Shown: one piece after another, positions 22,655-32,898 of the stretch
Position numbering within the stretch: the stretch's first letter is position 1
How the letters are laid out: the number at the start of each line of letters is the position of its first letter
DNA from: BP-133 sp040756995
GTDB lineage: Bacteria > Actinomycetota > Acidimicrobiia > IMCC26256 > BP-133
Assembly (NCBI GenBank): GCA_040756995.1
Contig: JBFLYK010000039.1
Coordinates: forward strand, 1 to 57,821
DNA length: 57,821 nucleotides
Direction of reading: 5' to 3'
Notes under the pieces: model-generated
Databases searched by the model: none
Told to the model about the DNA's origin: nothing
What the model saw: the letters and a program-made list of their open reading frames with translations, nothing else
Position numbers and translations under genes: made by a program

Positions 22655-22658
<4 letters not shown>
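21921..22658 (+). CDS. lutA: L-lactate oxidation complex subunit LutA (LldE)
   Basis: 245 aa, (Fe-S)-binding protein of the LutABC L-lactate dehydrogenase complex. It has two Cys-rich CCG domains: SCCGQPALNTGEPEAA near residue 43 and QCCGFGGTFAAKHGE near 175, plus MHDACHGLR and CDSGCLLHL. ATG at 21921; the stop overlaps the lutB GTG start (GTGA), so translation is coupled. LutABC oxidises lactate to pyruvate in the cytoplasm, passing electrons to the respiratory chain. Confidence 0.92.
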
Positions 22659-24217
<1,559 letters not shown>

Positions 24218-24231
24218 GCGCCCTCCCACTC

Positions 24232-24277
24232 CGTTCTGGCGTTCGTTTGCCGGGATACAGCGGAAAAGGAACGCCAG
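24232..24277. repeat. REP-like palindromic repeat, copy 1
   Basis: 46-bp element starting CGTTCTGGCGTTCGTTTGCC and ending GGAACGCCAG. Outer arms CTGGCGTTC/GAACGCCAG pair perfectly; inner arms TTTGCCG/CGGAAAA pair imperfectly around GGATACAG. It lies directly downstream of lutB. The same element recurs 70 bp later and in variant form at lipB/lipA. Confidence 0.85.
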
Positions 24278-24301
24278 TTTGTGGTTCGGGGCCGACTGGC
24301 C

Positions 24302-24347
24302 CGTTCTGGCGTTCGTTTACCGGGATACAGCGGAAAAGGAACGCCAG
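24302..24347. repeat. REP-like palindromic repeat, copy 2
   Basis: Identical to copy 1 except for one base (TTTACC instead of TTTGCC); the 70-bp period includes a non-repeated spacer. It ends 18 bases before the usable lutC start, so any lutC ribosome site is inside or next to the repeat. Confidence 0.85.
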
Positions 24348-24365
24348 TTGGGTGGGGACGGCGCC

Positions 24366-24929
24366 GTGACGCTCGACCTGTACGACCGCTTCGCCGAGGT
24401 GCTCAGGGCCGTGGGCGGCACACCCCACGGACCGCTGCCCGTCGACGAGGCACTGGATCTGCTCGTCGAACTCGCCCGGCAGCGGGCGGCCGGGGCCGCC
24501 GTGGCGCTGTCGACCGGGGATCCGGTCGTCGAGAAGCTCGGCGTGGAGGGGCGGCTGCGGGCGGCGGGACTCGACGTGCTCACGCCGGACGACGTGTTCT
24601 GGCGGGAGCGGCTGGCCGAGGCGGGCGCGGGCGTCACCGGAGCGGTGGCCGCGGTGGCGGCCAGCGGCACCGTGGGGATCGCCTGTGGCCCGCGGGCGCC
24701 GCGGGCGACCAGCCTCGTGCCGCCCGCGCACATCGGTCTCGTGTTCCGGGGCAGCATGGTGGACGACCTCGGTGAGGCCCTGCGGCGCATCCAGGAGCTG
24801 CCATCGGGCCTCGTCTGGGTCAGCGGCCCGTCCCGTTCCGCCGACCTCGAGCTGGTGCTGACCGTCGGGGTCCACGGGCCCGGGGCCGTGGACGTCATCG
24901 TCGTTGACGAGAACGCATCCGGTGGGTAA
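24366..24929 (+). CDS. lutC: LutC-like (LUD domain) protein, N-terminally shortened
   Basis: 187 aa. The LUD core is present: LYDRFAEVLRAVGG, VLTPDDVFWRERLAEAGAGV, GTVGIACGPRAPRATSLVPP, HIGLVFRGSMVDDL and the C-terminal GPSRSADLELVLTVGVHGPG that closes LutC proteins. Compared with typical LutC (about 220-240 aa) the first 40 or so residues are missing. GTG at 24366 is the first start that fits the domain. A better ribosome site and ATG at 24211 is out of frame with it because of the tandem repeats at 24232-24347. The product may still fold, or the gene may be weakly expressed. Confidence 0.75.
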   Translation: MTLDLYDRFAEVLRAVGGTPHGPLPVDEALDLLVELARQRAAGAAVALSTGDPVVEKLGVEGRLRAAGLDVLTPDDVFWRERLAEAGAGVTGAVAAVAASGTVGIACGPRAPRATSLVPPAHIGLVFRGSMVDDLGEALRRIQELPSGLVWVSGPSRSADLELVLTVGVHGPGAVDVIVVDENASGG

Positions 24930-25033
24930 CCGGGAGGCAACGAAAACCGGTGCAGACGGGGCAGAAGCGACTTTTGTCCACAAAATCCCACAATTCCCGT
25001 CATGAGCGCCGCTTCCGGTCGTTCATCGGGTGT

Positions 25034-25861
25034 ATGGACCTTCAGAAGCGCCGCTCGACGGCCCGGAAGTGGATCGTCGCGCTCTTCGTCCTCACCGGGC
25101 TGACCCTCCCCGTCTCTGCCGCCCGGGCGGGCACCATCCCCGAGAACAAGCTCGGCTGGAGCAGCTGCCTGTGGCCCGCCGGCAAGGCGGTCACCGTGGC
25201 GGTCGACCCCGCCTTTCCTTTCCCTGACAGCACCTACTCCGACCGGCTCAACGAGGCCATCGTCCGGTGGGACGGGGCGCTCCGCACCTCCCGGCGGGCC
25301 AACAGCGTCGTGCGCGTTCCCGACGGGCCGGCCGACATCCTGCTCCAGTACCGCCAGCTCGAGGGCACCGACACCACCGACGTGCTGGCCGAGACCTACC
25401 TGGCGCGGGCCGGCGACTCCGGCTTCACCACCAACATCGGCGTCTGCCCCGACCGCAAGCCGGTGGCCCACGGCATGCAGGCCGTCCAGATCCGCATCGC
25501 CCCCCGGACGGACTGGTTCGCCGCCGACGACAACTCCACCGCCAACTGGGAGAGCTGCGCCGGCAGCACCTTCCGGGCGGTGAACGCCGCCCTGTGCGCC
25601 GCCACGGTCGACTTCGGATCGACCATCACCCACGAGCTGGGGCACGCGCTGGTCTTCTACCACCCCCAGACCCTCGACGAGATCGACGCCATCCCGGTGA
25701 ACCGGGCCGACTCGGCGTCGACGCAGGCCCGGTGCGTGGAGGCCAGCAACGAGTTCACCCCCCAGGCCACGATGTGCTCCGGTCAGGGCCAGTGGCGGGC
25801 CGAGCAGCGCACGCTCGAGACCTGGGACATCGAAACGCTGCACCGGGCCTACGACCAGTAG
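25034..25861 (+). CDS. Secreted zinc-metalloprotease-like protein (HExxHxxxxxH)
   Basis: 275 aa. ATG at 25034 gives a signal peptide (STARKWIVALFVLTGLTLPV ending at about residue 32, ARA). The zinc motif HELGHALVFYH in STITHELGHALVFYH has the His-Glu and third His spacing of metzincins but lacks their Gly. A Met-turn candidate is ATMCSG, about 45 residues later. Several Cys (SSCLWPAG, CPDRKP, ESCAGS, ALCAATV, ARCVEAS, TMCSG) suggest disulfides in an extracellular protein. Substrate unknown. It has its own upstream region (24930-25033) and is followed 25 bases later by the FIST gene. Confidence 0.75.
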   Translation: MDLQKRRSTARKWIVALFVLTGLTLPVSAARAGTIPENKLGWSSCLWPAGKAVTVAVDPAFPFPDSTYSDRLNEAIVRWDGALRTSRRANSVVRVPDGPADILLQYRQLEGTDTTDVLAETYLARAGDSGFTTNIGVCPDRKPVAHGMQAVQIRIAPRTDWFAADDNSTANWESCAGSTFRAVNAALCAATVDFGSTITHELGHALVFYHPQTLDEIDAIPVNRADSASTQARCVEASNEFTPQATMCSGQGQWRAEQRTLETWDIETLHRAYDQ

Positions 25862-25886
25862 CCGCCGGGCGGTACGCTCAGAGAAC

Positions 25887-27029
25887 GTGACCGCCGCCTA
25901 CACCTTCGGGCTCTCCGAACATCCGGTCCCGACGCAGGCCGTCGGTGAGGCCGTCGGCCAGGTGCTCGAGGGCCTGAGCGACGAGCGGCCCGACCTGGTG
26001 GTGCTGTTCACGTCGCCGCACCACGTCGGCGCCTTCGAGGACATCGCCGCCTCGGTCCGGGGTCTGCTCGACCCCACCGTGCTGCTCGGCGTCACGGCCG
26101 GAGCGGTGATCGGCGGAGGACGGGAGGTCGAGGACTCACCGGCGGTGTCGCTGTTCGCCGCCCGGCTGCCGGACACGCTGCTGACGCCCGTCCGCCTCGA
26201 GGTCGTCCCCACGCCGGACGGGCCGTCGCTGGTCGGGTGGCCGGACCATCCCGACGGCACCATGCTGCTGCTGGCCGACCCGTTCACCTTCCCGGCCGAC
26301 GCCTTCCTCGACCGGGTCAACGAGGACCTGCCGAAGCTGCAGGTGATCGGCGGGCTGGCGTCGGCGGCCATGCAGCCCGGCGGCAACCGGCTGGTGGTCG
26401 ACGACCACATGACCGACTCCGGGGCGGTGGGCGCGGTGCTGGCCGGTGGAGTGGAGGTCCGCACCGTCGTCTCGCAGGGCTGCCGACCGGTGGGCAAGCC
26501 CTACGTGGTGACCAAGTCCGACCGCAACTTCATCCTCGAGCTCGGCGGGAAGCCGGCGCTGCAACGGCTGCAGGAAACGGCCACCGCCGCCACCGACGAG
26601 GAGCGGGAGCTCATGCGGCGGGGGCTGCAGATCGGCTGCGTCGTCGACGAGACGCGCCTCGAGTTCAACCGCGGCGACTTCCTCGTGCGGGGCGTCGTCG
26701 GCGCCGACCAGCGCAGCGGCGCCATCGCCGTCGGCGACAACATCGAGATCGGGCGCACGGTGCAGTTCCAGGTCCGCGACGCCCACTCCGCCGACGAGGA
26801 CCTGCGGGACCTGTTGACCTCGGCCGAGGCCGACGCCGCGCTGCTGTTCACCTGCAACGGCCGGGGTCAGCGGCTCTTCGGCGAGGCCGACCACGACGCC
26901 GGCGTGGTCGACCAGCTGCTCGGTCCCCTGCCGCTGGCCGGCTGCTTCTGCGCCGGCGAGCTGGGCCCGGTCGGCGCCCGCAACTTCCTCCACGGCTTCA
27001 CTGCCAGTCTCGCCCTTTTCACCTCGTAG
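25887..27029 (+). CDS. FIST-domain protein
   Basis: 380 aa with FIST N (about residues 10-205: LVVLFTSPHHVG, LLGVTAGAVIGGGREVE, KLQVIGGLAS) and FIST C (about 215-370: DFLVRGVVGADQRSGAIAVG, LLFTCNGRGQRLFG, PLAGCFCAGELGPVG). FIST proteins are thought to be intracellular sensors of small ligands, often fused or linked to signalling proteins; this one is stand-alone. GTG start at 25887. No signalling gene lies next to it, so its partner is unknown. Confidence 0.88.
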   Translation: MTAAYTFGLSEHPVPTQAVGEAVGQVLEGLSDERPDLVVLFTSPHHVGAFEDIAASVRGLLDPTVLLGVTAGAVIGGGREVEDSPAVSLFAARLPDTLLTPVRLEVVPTPDGPSLVGWPDHPDGTMLLLADPFTFPADAFLDRVNEDLPKLQVIGGLASAAMQPGGNRLVVDDHMTDSGAVGAVLAGGVEVRTVVSQGCRPVGKPYVVTKSDRNFILELGGKPALQRLQETATAATDEERELMRRGLQIGCVVDETRLEFNRGDFLVRGVVGADQRSGAIAVGDNIEIGRTVQFQVRDAHSADEDLRDLLTSAEADAALLFTCNGRGQRLFGEADHDAGVVDQLLGPLPLAGCFCAGELGPVGARNFLHGFTASLALFTS

Positions 27030-27040
27030 TCTGACGGGAA

Positions 27041-27057
27041 CATCCCCGTGGGGGATG
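27041..27057 (+). promoter_or_regulatory. Hairpin between the FIST gene and tkt
   Basis: CATCCCC (27041-27047) and GGGGATG (27051-27057) form a 7-bp perfect stem with loop GTG, in the 56-base gap just upstream of the tkt ribosome site. It could end the FIST transcript or shape the tkt leader. Confidence 0.35.
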
Positions 27058-27085
27058 CCTGGCGGAGGAAAGAGGAAGGGCGCCC

Positions 27086-29149
27086 ATGGCGAACGAGCTG
27101 GAGCAGAAGGCCATCAACGTGATCCGTGGCCTGGCGATGGACGCCGTCCAGAAGGCCAACTCCGGACACCCGGGGACGGCGATGGCCCTGGCGCCGTTGG
27201 CCCACGTGCTGCTCACCCGGGTGATGCGGTACGACGCCGCCGAGCCGGAGTGGTTCGACCGCGACCGGTTCATCCTCTCGGCCGGGCACGCCTCGATGCT
27301 GCTCTACGCCATGCTGTACCTCGCCGGCTACGGCCTGACCCTGGAGGACATCAAGCAGTTCCGCCAGTGGGGATCGCGCACCGCCGGCCACCCCGAGTAC
27401 GGCCACGCCGCCGGCATCGAGGTCACGACCGGGCCGCTGGGACAGGGGTTCGCCAACGGCGTCGGCATGGCCATCGCCGAGGCCAACCTCCGGGCCCGCT
27501 TCGGCGCCGACGTCTGCGACCACCGCATCTTCACCATCTGTTCCGACGGCGACCTGTCGGAAGGCATCAGCCACGAGGCGGCATCGCTGGCCGGCCACCT
27601 CGGCCTCGGCCGGCTGGTCTACGTCTACGACGACAACCACATCACGATCGACGGCGAGACCGAGATCGCCCTGACCGACGACGCCGGCCGGCGGTTCGAG
27701 GCCTACGGGTGGCACGTCATCCGGGCCGGCGAGGTGGCGGAGGACACCGCCGCCCTCGAAGCCGCCCTCCGCGAAGGCATCGCCGAGGAGGAACGGCCGT
27801 CGCTCATCATCCTCCGCAGCCACATCGGCTACCCCAGCCCCAACTTCACCGACAGCCCCAAGGCCCACGGCGAACCGCTCGGCGCCGAGGAGGTCGCCCG
27901 GGTGAAGGAGATCCTCGGGCTGCCGCCGGAGGACTTCTGGGTCCCCGACGACGTCCTCGAGCTCTACCGGGACGCCGGCCGGCGGAGCGCCCCGGAGCGC
28001 GAGGCCTGGTCGCAGCGGGTGGAGCGGTTCCGCTCCGAGCAGCCGGAGGCGGCCGAGGAGTTCGATGCCTGCCTCGCCGGGCGGGGACGCCCCGGCTGGG
28101 AGCAGAAGCTGCCGTCGTGGCCGGTCGGCGAGCAGGTCGCCACCCGGGCGGCGTGTGCCGACGCCCTCAACGCCATCGCCGGTCTCGTGCCCGGGCTCAT
28201 GGGCGGCGGGGCGGACCTCACCGGCAACACCGGCACCAAGCTGTCGGGCTTCGGGGTCTTCTCCCCGAAGGACCACAAGGGTCGCCAGATCTACTTCGGG
28301 GTCCGGGAGCACGCCATGGGGGCGGCCATGAACGGCATGGCCCTCCACGGCGGCGTGCTGCCCTTCGGCGGCACGTTCCTGATCTTCTCCGACTACATGC
28401 GGGCCGCCGTGCGCCTGGCCGCGCTGGAGCAGGCCCGCACCGCCTTCGTGTGGTCCCACGATTCCGTCGGACTCGGCGAGGACGGGCCGACCCACCAGCC
28501 CATCGAGCACCTTCCGTCGCTGCGGGCCATTCCCGGCCTGCGGGTGATCCGCCCCGCCGACGCCAACGAGGTGTCACAGGCCTGGCGGGTCCATCTCACC
28601 TCCGACGGGCCGAGCGCGCTGATCCTGTCCCGCCAGAAGCTGCCGGTCCTCGAAGGCACGGCGGAGCGGGCCGAGGCCGGTGTGCCGCGGGGCGCCTACG
28701 TCCTCGTCGACGAGCCCCGCGATCCCGACGTCGTCCTGGTCGGAACCGGGTCCGAGGTCTCGATCTGCGTGGAGGCCCAGCGGATCCTCGTGGAATCCGG
28801 GGTCTCGGCGCGGGTCGTGTCGATGCCGTGCTGGGAGCTGTTCCAGCTCCTGCCGGAAGAGGAGCAGGCCTCGGTGCTGCCCCCCGGCGTGCCGACGCTG
28901 GCCGTCGAAGCCGCCGCCACCCTCGGATGGCAGCGCTGGGCCGACGACACCATCGGCCTCGACCGCTTCGGCGCCTCGGCGCCCGGCGCCACCGCCCTGG
29001 AGAAACTCGGTTTCACCCCCGAATGCGTCGTCGACCGGGCCCGGGCGCTGCTGAGCTCGTGGCCCACCGGTTGGCGCCGGACGGGCGCCACGACCGGCGG
29101 CCCCACCGGCCTCGGCGGCGCCACGGCCGAGAGGAGAGAGCAGCCATGA
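27086..29149 (+). CDS. tkt: Transketolase
   Basis: 687 aa, thiamine-diphosphate enzyme of the pentose phosphate pathway. N-terminal motifs MDAVQKANSGHPGTAMALAP, HASMLLYAMLYL and the ThDP motif GDGDLSEGISHEAASLAGH-type (CSDGDLSEGISHEAAS) are present. The Pyr domain (VREHAMGAAMNGMALHGG) and the C-terminal domain complete the enzyme. It starts after GGAGGAAAGAGGAAGG and its stop overlaps the tal ATG, giving a tkt-tal operon. Confidence 0.96.
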   Translation: MANELEQKAINVIRGLAMDAVQKANSGHPGTAMALAPLAHVLLTRVMRYDAAEPEWFDRDRFILSAGHASMLLYAMLYLAGYGLTLEDIKQFRQWGSRTAGHPEYGHAAGIEVTTGPLGQGFANGVGMAIAEANLRARFGADVCDHRIFTICSDGDLSEGISHEAASLAGHLGLGRLVYVYDDNHITIDGETEIALTDDAGRRFEAYGWHVIRAGEVAEDTAALEAALREGIAEEERPSLIILRSHIGYPSPNFTDSPKAHGEPLGAEEVARVKEILGLPPEDFWVPDDVLELYRDAGRRSAPEREAWSQRVERFRSEQPEAAEEFDACLAGRGRPGWEQKLPSWPVGEQVATRAACADALNAIAGLVPGLMGGGADLTGNTGTKLSGFGVFSPKDHKGRQIYFGVREHAMGAAMNGMALHGGVLPFGGTFLIFSDYMRAAVRLAALEQARTAFVWSHDSVGLGEDGPTHQPIEHLPSLRAIPGLRVIRPADANEVSQAWRVHLTSDGPSALILSRQKLPVLEGTAERAEAGVPRGAYVLVDEPRDPDVVLVGTGSEVSICVEAQRILVESGVSARVVSMPCWELFQLLPEEEQASVLPPGVPTLAVEAAATLGWQRWADDTIGLDRFGASAPGATALEKLGFTPECVVDRARALLSSWPTGWRRTGATTGGPTGLGGATAERREQP

Positions 29150-30270
29150 CGCAGTCCACTGCGGGGGCACCCCGCACCCCGAGCCCTATCGCCCGACTCA
29201 ACGACTACGGCCAGAGCCCCTGGTACGACAACATCCGACGGTCGCTCCTGGAGAGCGGCGAGCTGCGGCGGATGATCGAGGAGGACGGAATCCGGGGGGT
29301 CACGTCGAACCCGACGATCTTCGAGAAGGCGATCTCGGCCGGCAACGAGTACGACGACGTCATCCGGTCGCTGGCCCGGCAGGGCATGGACAGCGAGCAG
29401 ATCGGCTGGGAGCTCCTCACCGCCGACGTGGGTACCGCCGCCGACATCCTCCGGCCGACCTACAACGCCTGCGGCGAGGCCGACGGCTTCGTCTCCATCG
29501 AGGTGTCGCCGGAGCTCGCCGCCGACACCGCCGGCACCATCGCCCAGGCCCGGGAGCTCCACGAGCGCCTCGCCCGGCCCAACATCATGGTCAAGATCCC
29601 GGCCACGGCGGAGGGCATCCCGGCCATCGAGACGATGATCGGCGAGGGCCGCAACATCAACGTGACCCTGATCTTCTCGCTGGTGCGCTACGGCGAGGTC
29701 ATCGAGGCCTACTTCTCCGGGCTCGAGCGGCTGGCCGCCGCCGGCGGCGACCTGTCGACCGTGAACTCGGTCGCCTCGTTCTTCGTTTCCCGGGTCGACA
29801 CCGAGGCCGACCGCCGCCTGCCGGCCGGCCATCCGTTGCGGGGCAAGGTGGCCGTGGCCAACGCCAAGCTCGCCTACCAGCTGTTCAAGGAGCGCCACTC
29901 CGGCGCCCGGTGGGAGGCGCTGGCGGCGCAGGGCGCCAAGGTCCAGCGGCCGCTGTGGGCGTCGACGTCGACGAAGAACCCGGAGTACTCCGACACGCTC
30001 TACGTCGACGAGCTCGTCGGGCGCCAGACGGTCAACACCCTCGCTCCGGCGTCGGTCGAGGCGCTGTCCGACCACGGTGACCCGCAGCCCAACACCGTGG
30101 AGCGTGACGTCGACGAGGCCCGGGCGGTGATGGACGGGCTGGCCGCCGCCGGCGTCGACTACGACGACCTCACCCGCACCATCGAACGGGAGGGCGTCGA
30201 CGCCTTCGCCCGCTCCTACCACGACTTCATCGCCGCCCTCGACAAGCGCAAGGAAGAGATCACGGGCTAG
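29146..30270 (+). CDS. tal: Transaldolase
   Basis: 374 aa, actinobacterial-type transaldolase. Motifs: GIRGVTSNPTIFEKAISAGN near residue 47, NIMVKIPATAEGI with the Schiff-base Lys near residue 147, RNINVTLIFSLVRYGEVIEA, and RPLWASTSTKNPEYSDTLYV. It interconverts sugar phosphates with transketolase and is co-transcribed with it through a four-base overlap. A GC-rich hairpin follows the stop. Confidence 0.96.
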   Translation: MTQSTAGAPRTPSPIARLNDYGQSPWYDNIRRSLLESGELRRMIEEDGIRGVTSNPTIFEKAISAGNEYDDVIRSLARQGMDSEQIGWELLTADVGTAADILRPTYNACGEADGFVSIEVSPELAADTAGTIAQARELHERLARPNIMVKIPATAEGIPAIETMIGEGRNINVTLIFSLVRYGEVIEAYFSGLERLAAAGGDLSTVNSVASFFVSRVDTEADRRLPAGHPLRGKVAVANAKLAYQLFKERHSGARWEALAAQGAKVQRPLWASTSTKNPEYSDTLYVDELVGRQTVNTLAPASVEALSDHGDPQPNTVERDVDEARAVMDGLAAAGVDYDDLTRTIEREGVDAFARSYHDFIAALDKRKEEITG

Positions 30271-30298
30271 CCCCCCGGCGGGTGCGCCGGCGGGGGTA
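30268..30298 (+). terminator. GC-rich hairpin after tal
   Basis: CCGGCG-GGTG-CGCCGG core extended by C-rich and G-rich arms to CTA/TAG ends, starting at the tal stop codon. No T-run. It is the probable end of the tkt-tal unit. Confidence 0.5.
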
Positions 30299-30311
30299 GC
30301 GTCGGGGGTTC

Positions 30312-31313
30312 ATGGACGAAACCCCTGCCCCCCTCGATGTCGTCACGGTCGGTTCGGCCATCGTCGACGTGCTGACTCACGTCGACGACGCCTTCGTGGC
30401 CGGACACGGCCTCGTCAAGGGCACGATGGTCCTGGTCGACCACGACCAGTCGGCGGCGCTCTACGACACGATGCCGCCGGGCATCGAGGTGTCGGGTGGT
30501 TCGGCCGCCAACACGGCCGCCGGCGTGGCGTCGCTCGGCGGCGCGGTGGCCTTCATCGGCAAGGTGCGTGACGACGCCCTGGGCGAGATCTTCATCCACG
30601 ACCTGCGCTCCACCGGCGTCGTCTACGACGTGCCGCCGGGCAGCTCGGGCCCGCCCACCGCCCGCTGCCTGATCCTCGTGACGCCCGATGCCGAGCGGAC
30701 CATGAGCACGTATCTCGGGACGGCCGGTGACCTGTCGGCCGCCGACGTCGACCCGGCCCTGGTGGCCTCGGCCCGCATCACGTACGTCGAGGGCTATCTG
30801 GTCGGGCTCCCGAGCGCCGAAGACGCCCTGGCCGCCGCCGTGAAGGCCGCCCACGACGGAGGCCGGAAGGTGGCGCTGACCCTGTCGGACCCGTTGTGGG
30901 TCGGCCTGCAGCGCGACGCCTTCAAAGCGTTGCTGCCCGACGTCGACATCCTGCTGGGCAACGAGATCGAAGCCCTCGAGCTGACCGGCGAACCGAGCCT
31001 CGAGGAGGCGCTGACGGCTCTGGCCAGGACGGTCCCGGTGGTGGCCCTGACGCGGGGACCGAAGGGGGCCATCGCTTCCGACGGCACCGAGACCGTCGCC
31101 GTCGCGGCGGAGCCGGTGGCGCAGCTGGAAGACACCACCGGCGCCGGAGATCTGTTCGCGGCCGGGTTCCTGCTCGGTCTCGCCCGGGAGCGGCCGCTGG
31201 AGGAGTGCCTGCGGCTCGGGGCGCTGGCGGCGGCCGAGGTGATCAGCCACATCGGCGCCCGGCCCCAGACGTCACTGGCGGAGCTGGCCGCCGCCCGCGG
31301 ACTGGGGGTGTGA
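30312..31313 (+). CDS. PfkB-family (ribokinase/adenosine kinase-like) carbohydrate kinase
   Basis: 333 aa. N-terminal motif VVTVGSAIVDVLTHVDDAF, substrate-binding SGGSAANTAAGVASLGG near residue 60, and the C-terminal ATP/catalytic motif LEDTTGAGDLFAAGFLLG with catalytic Asp near residue 277. The pattern is like the adenosine-kinase-type PfkB proteins of actinobacteria; the true substrate may be a nucleoside or a sugar. Its stop overlaps the ATG of the peptidase gene (TGATG). Confidence 0.88.
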   Translation: MDETPAPLDVVTVGSAIVDVLTHVDDAFVAGHGLVKGTMVLVDHDQSAALYDTMPPGIEVSGGSAANTAAGVASLGGAVAFIGKVRDDALGEIFIHDLRSTGVVYDVPPGSSGPPTARCLILVTPDAERTMSTYLGTAGDLSAADVDPALVASARITYVEGYLVGLPSAEDALAAAVKAAHDGGRKVALTLSDPLWVGLQRDAFKALLPDVDILLGNEIEALELTGEPSLEEALTALARTVPVVALTRGPKGAIASDGTETVAVAAEPVAQLEDTTGAGDLFAAGFLLGLARERPLEECLRLGALAAAEVISHIGARPQTSLAELAAARGLGV

Positions 31314-32632
31314 TGCCCGACTGGAAGGTGCTCGGCGACGAAGCGGTGGAGATCACCCGCCAGTACCTCCGGATCGACACCACCAACCCGCCCGGCAACG
31401 AGACACCGGCGGCGGAGTTCCTGGCCGGCATCCTGCAGGAGGCCGGTTACGAGACCACGACGCTGGAGAGCGCCCCCGGCCGGGGCAACCTGGTCGCCCG
31501 GCTGCCCGGCCGAGCCGGCGACGCCGGCGGCGCCCTGTGCCTGCTCCACCATCTCGACGTCGTGCCCGCCGACCCATCCGAATGGACCGTCGACCCGTTC
31601 GGCGCCGAGATCCGCGACGGGTACCTGTGGGGCCGGGGCGCCATCGACATGAAGAGCATGGGCGTGATGCAGCTCATGACGATGCTGTCGCTGGCCCGGG
31701 AACGGACGCAGCCCGAGCGCGACGTCGTCTTCGTGGCCGTGGCCGACGAGGAGGCGGGCGGCGTGATGGGCGCCGCCTGGCTGACCAAGCACCACCCCGA
31801 GCTGGTCGCCTGCCGCGACGTCATCAACGAGGGCGGCTACGGCCTGTCGGAGACGAAGCCGCCGATGATGGCCTGCGCCCTGTCGGAGAAGGCGCTGCTG
31901 TGGGTCAAGCTGATCGCCCGGGGGACGCCGGGTCACGCCTCGATGCCGCCCGACGACCAGGCCATCGGCAAGCTCCTGGCCGCCCTGGGCGACCTCGCCG
32001 CCCACCCCCCGCGCCTCGCCATCTCGCCGCTGGTCGAGCGCACCTTCCGGGCGCTGGCGGCCCGGGCGACGCCCGCCCGGCGCCGGGCCATCGAAGCGAT
32101 CCTCCATCCCCAGGCCCGCCGGATCCTGCCGGCGCTGTCCCGCCGGCTCCCCCGCTACCAGCGGGCCCTGCTCGGCGACGTCATCTCCATGACCCGCCTG
32201 GAGGCGGGCTACAAGGACAACGTCGTGCCCGGCACCGCCACGGCCACCATCGACTGCCGCCTCGTGCCGGAAACCGACCCCGAGGAGTTCTTCGGCCGGC
32301 TGTCGGCCCGCATGGCCCGCTTCGGCGTCCGCTGCGAGATCCTCTTCCAGGACGGGCCGAGCGGCGTCTCGGAGGGGCCCCTCCTCCCGCTCCTGGAGCA
32401 GGTCTGCCAGGAGTCGTTCCCCGACGCCACCTTCGCCCCGGTCCTCTGCCCCGCCTTCACCGACTCCCGCTACTTCCGCCAGCAGGGCGCCGACGCCTAC
32501 GGGCTCGTGCCGGTCATGCTGACCAACGAAGAGGTGGCCACCTTCCACGGCATCGACGAGCGGATTCCCCTCGACGGCCTGCGGAAGGGCTGCGAGGTCG
32601 TCTACGAGATCGTGCGCCGCGCCTGCGGCTAG
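31313..32632 (+). CDS. M20-family peptidase/deacylase
   Basis: 439 aa zinc hydrolase. Metal-site motifs: LLHHLDVVPAD (His, Asp), YLWGRGAIDMKSMG (bridging Asp), VAVADEEAGGVMGA (catalytic Glu-Glu) and a distal His in EEVATFHGIDERI. The dimerisation lid lies at about residues 195-330. Specificity (dipeptide, acyl amino acid or other amide) is not deducible. It is translationally coupled to the PfkB kinase. Confidence 0.9.
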   Translation: MPDWKVLGDEAVEITRQYLRIDTTNPPGNETPAAEFLAGILQEAGYETTTLESAPGRGNLVARLPGRAGDAGGALCLLHHLDVVPADPSEWTVDPFGAEIRDGYLWGRGAIDMKSMGVMQLMTMLSLARERTQPERDVVFVAVADEEAGGVMGAAWLTKHHPELVACRDVINEGGYGLSETKPPMMACALSEKALLWVKLIARGTPGHASMPPDDQAIGKLLAALGDLAAHPPRLAISPLVERTFRALAARATPARRRAIEAILHPQARRILPALSRRLPRYQRALLGDVISMTRLEAGYKDNVVPGTATATIDCRLVPETDPEEFFGRLSARMARFGVRCEILFQDGPSGVSEGPLLPLLEQVCQESFPDATFAPVLCPAFTDSRYFRQQGADAYGLVPVMLTNEEVATFHGIDERIPLDGLRKGCEVVYEIVRRACG

Positions 32633-32645
32633 CGGGCGGCGCCGG

Positions 32646-32804
32646 CTAGGGGGTCCGGCGAATGCCGGCCCGGACCAGGGCGCAGTGGGTGCAGAACGTC
32701 CCGAGCCGGCGGACCTCCACCGAGCAGGGGCGGCACGTCCGGCGCCGGCAGTCCTTGCACTCGGCGATCGCCTCGACGTCGAAGTGTTCCTCGCAGCGGC
32801 CCAC
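32646..32804 (-). CDS. Small B-box-type zinc-finger protein
   Basis: 52 aa from GTG 32804. Zinc ligand pattern CEEHFDVEAIAECKDCRRRT, then CRPCSVEVRRLGTFCTHCAL, which fits the B-box-like zinc fingers often found at the N-terminus of actinobacterial membrane proteins. Here the protein stops soon after the finger. The start has no good ribosome site; the frame continues to ATG 32900 but that part does not look coding. It may be a short stand-alone finger or a gene remnant. Confidence 0.5.
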   Translation of the reverse strand: MGRCEEHFDVEAIAECKDCRRRTCRPCSVEVRRLGTFCTHCALVRAGIRRTP

Positions 32805-32898
32805 GGAAGGAGAAATCGGCGGCGGTTTGCCGCTCGTTAACGCGCTCCCGAAGATTTCGGCCGGTTTCCCGGCGGCGGAAGCCGCATACTCTCCCTTC

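Noticed and set aside
24232..24347. CRISPR-like repeat pair
   Set aside because: Only two units, strongly palindromic, no array, no cas genes; fits REP-like elements.
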